A stretch of DNA of 5,842 nucleotides from contig DKVF01000044.1 of assembly GCA_002491065.1 (NCBI GenBank), positions 23,604-29,445 on the forward strand, given 5' to 3'. Shown here piece by piece: positions 5,235 through 5,842 of the stretch. Both the position numbers and the translations under genes were made by a program. This stretch comes from Peptococcaceae bacterium UBA7185. GTDB lineage: Bacteria; Bacillota; Peptococcia; Peptococcales; Peptococcaceae. The notes beneath the pieces were generated by a model. The model searched no databases. It was not told the DNA's origin and was given only the letters and a program-made list of their open reading frames with translations. The first letter of the stretch is position 1. Each line of letters opens with the position of its first letter.

Positions 5235-5256
5235 CTGTCAAAACTGTCACTTTTGA
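5235..5256 (+). promoter_or_regulatory. CTGTCA direct repeat and TCAAAA/TTTTGA dyad (candidate response regulator site)
   Basis: CTGTCA occurs at 5235-5240 and again at 5244-5249, a 9-base period suited to tandem binding by an OmpR-type regulator. Overlapping it, TCAAAA at 5238-5243 and TTTTGA at 5251-5256 form a perfect inverted repeat. The element starts 4 bases past the kinase stop and 80 to 100 bases before the ABC ATPase start. A weak promoter may follow (TTGAGA 5253-5258, CATGAT 5278-5283, 19-base spacer). Confidence 0.45.
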
Positions 5257-5282
5257 GAAAGGAACAGGAAAGATTCTCATGA

Positions 5283-5318
5283 TAAAGTTTGTATTGTCGA
5301 AATGCAATACAAACTTTA
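5283..5318 (+). promoter_or_regulatory. Perfect 14-bp inverted repeat before the ABC ATPase gene
   Basis: TAAAGTTTGTATTG at 5283-5296 is exactly complementary to CAATACAAACTTTA at 5305-5318, around an 8-base loop. The stem has only three G-C pairs and is followed by ATTTT and then the ribosome binding site at 5324. It could be a protein-binding dyad, a weak attenuator between the kinase and transporter genes, or an RNA hairpin affecting translation or mRNA stability. The low GC content speaks against a strong intrinsic terminator. Confidence 0.65.
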
Positions 5319-5323
5319 ATTTT

Positions 5324-5328
5324 GGAGG
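5324..5328 (+). promoter_or_regulatory. Ribosome binding site choosing the ATG at 5337
   Basis: GGAGG lies only 2 bases before an ATG at 5331 but 8 bases before the in-frame ATG at 5337. The second spacing is normal, so initiation at 5337 is preferred. Confidence 0.75.
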
Positions 5329-5336
5329 AAATGACT

Positions 5337-5842
5337 ATGAGCATTTTACAAACAAAAGATCTGAAGAAATATTACGGCTCCGGCGAGACACAGGTAAAAG
5401 CGCTGGACAGCGTCAACCTGACTGTAGAAAACGGCGAATTCGTAGCTATTGTGGGCACATCAGGCTCAGGCAAAACTACTTTGCTGCACATGCTGGGCGG
5501 CTTGGACCGTCCTACCTCAGGAGAAGTCATTGTCGATGGTCAAAATCTTCTGACTCTGAAGGACGAGGCCTTAACCATCTTTCGCCGAAGAAAAATCGGC
5601 TTTGTGTTCCAATCCTATAATCTGGTTCCGGTACTCAGCGTATGGGAAAATATTATCCTGCCTGTTCAGCTGGATGGCAGAAAAGTAGATATGCCTTATG
5701 TGAAAGAACTCATCAGCACGCTGGGACTGGAGAGAAAGCTCCACAATCTTCCCAATCAGCTCTCCGGCGGACAGCAGCAAAGAGTGGCCATTGCCCGCGC
5801 GATGGCGGCCAAACCAGCCATACTTTTAGCAGATGAACCGAC
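5337..5842 (+). CDS. ABC transporter ATP-binding protein, MacB/LolD/Bce-like (3' end outside window)
   Basis: The first 168 residues of an ABC ATPase are present; about 55 to 90 more are expected beyond the window. Motifs in order: an N-terminal strand with aromatic Tyr-Tyr (A-loop region, 12-13), Walker A GTSGSGKTT (40-48), Q-loop VFQSYNLVPVLSVWEN (90-105), ABC signature LSGGQQQR (142-149) and Walker B ILLADEP (162-168), where the window ends just after the catalytic Glu167. The SYNLVP Q-loop and short GSG-E-x-Q-V-K-A-L-D start are typical of the MacB/LolD/BceA group, whose partners are FtsX-type permeases; such a permease gene probably follows. The two-component genes just upstream suggest regulated expression in response to envelope stress or antimicrobial peptides (inference). 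Substrate and direction of transport cannot be told. The frame is open throughout. Confidence 0.93.
   Translation, partial: MSILQTKDLKKYYGSGETQVKALDSVNLTVENGEFVAIVGTSGSGKTTLLHMLGGLDRPTSGEVIVDGQNLLTLKDEALTIFRRRKIGFVFQSYNLVPVLSVWENIILPVQLDGRKVDMPYVKELISTLGLERKLHNLPNQLSGGQQQRVAIARAMAAKPAILLADEP

Noticed and set aside
5279..5620. Plus-strand reading frame starting in the inverted repeat
   Set aside because: It starts inside the 14-bp dyad and runs out of frame through the ABC ATPase, whose Walker A, signature and Walker B motifs are all in the other frame.
5642..5836. Short plus-strand reading frame near the window end
   Set aside because: It lies wholly within the ABC ATPase gene in another frame and has no recognisable product.

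Overview
The window looks like chromosomal DNA of a low-to-mid GC, Gram-positive anaerobe of the Clostridia (Bacillota), probably a gut-type lineage. The signs are strong GGAGG-type ribosome binding sites, GTG and ATG starts, a secreted protein with duplicated Clostridia-style stalk modules, and a response regulator/histidine kinase/ABC ATPase arrangement typical of these bacteria. This placement is an inference; no rRNA or tRNA is present to confirm it.

Layout: (1) 1-325 is an AT-rich non-coding region with several hairpins and a palindrome close to a possible promoter. (2) 326-1755 (+) is a tight three-gene operon: a small GIY-YIG nuclease-like protein, a 154-residue protein of unknown function (resembles DUF6530), and a regulator that fuses an XRE-type helix-turn-helix to a desulfoferrodoxin-like (desulforedoxin plus superoxide-reductase-like) region. 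(3) 1756-2064 is a convergent intergenic stretch with two hairpins, one of them a convincing terminator for the minus-strand gene. (4) 2065-3336 (-) encodes an exported transglutaminase-like protein with two stalk repeats and a Cys-His-Asp triad. (5) 3337-3647 is a divergent promoter region. (6) 3648-5842 (+) holds an OmpR-type response regulator, a single-TM histidine kinase overlapping it by 4 bases, a 106-base spacer with two dyad elements and a direct repeat, and the 5' part of an ABC transporter ATPase that runs off the end of the window.

How they work together: the second block is a two-component system next to a MacB/LolD/Bce-like ABC transporter, an arrangement often used for cell-envelope stress or peptide-antibiotic response; the spacer elements are good candidates for the response regulator's target. 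The first block is less understood. Its last gene appears to couple DNA binding to a metal centre. That centre keeps all four desulforedoxin cysteines but lacks two of the expected histidine ligands of the superoxide-reductase iron site, which suggests a sensing rather than enzymatic role. This cassette is the most unusual part of the window.
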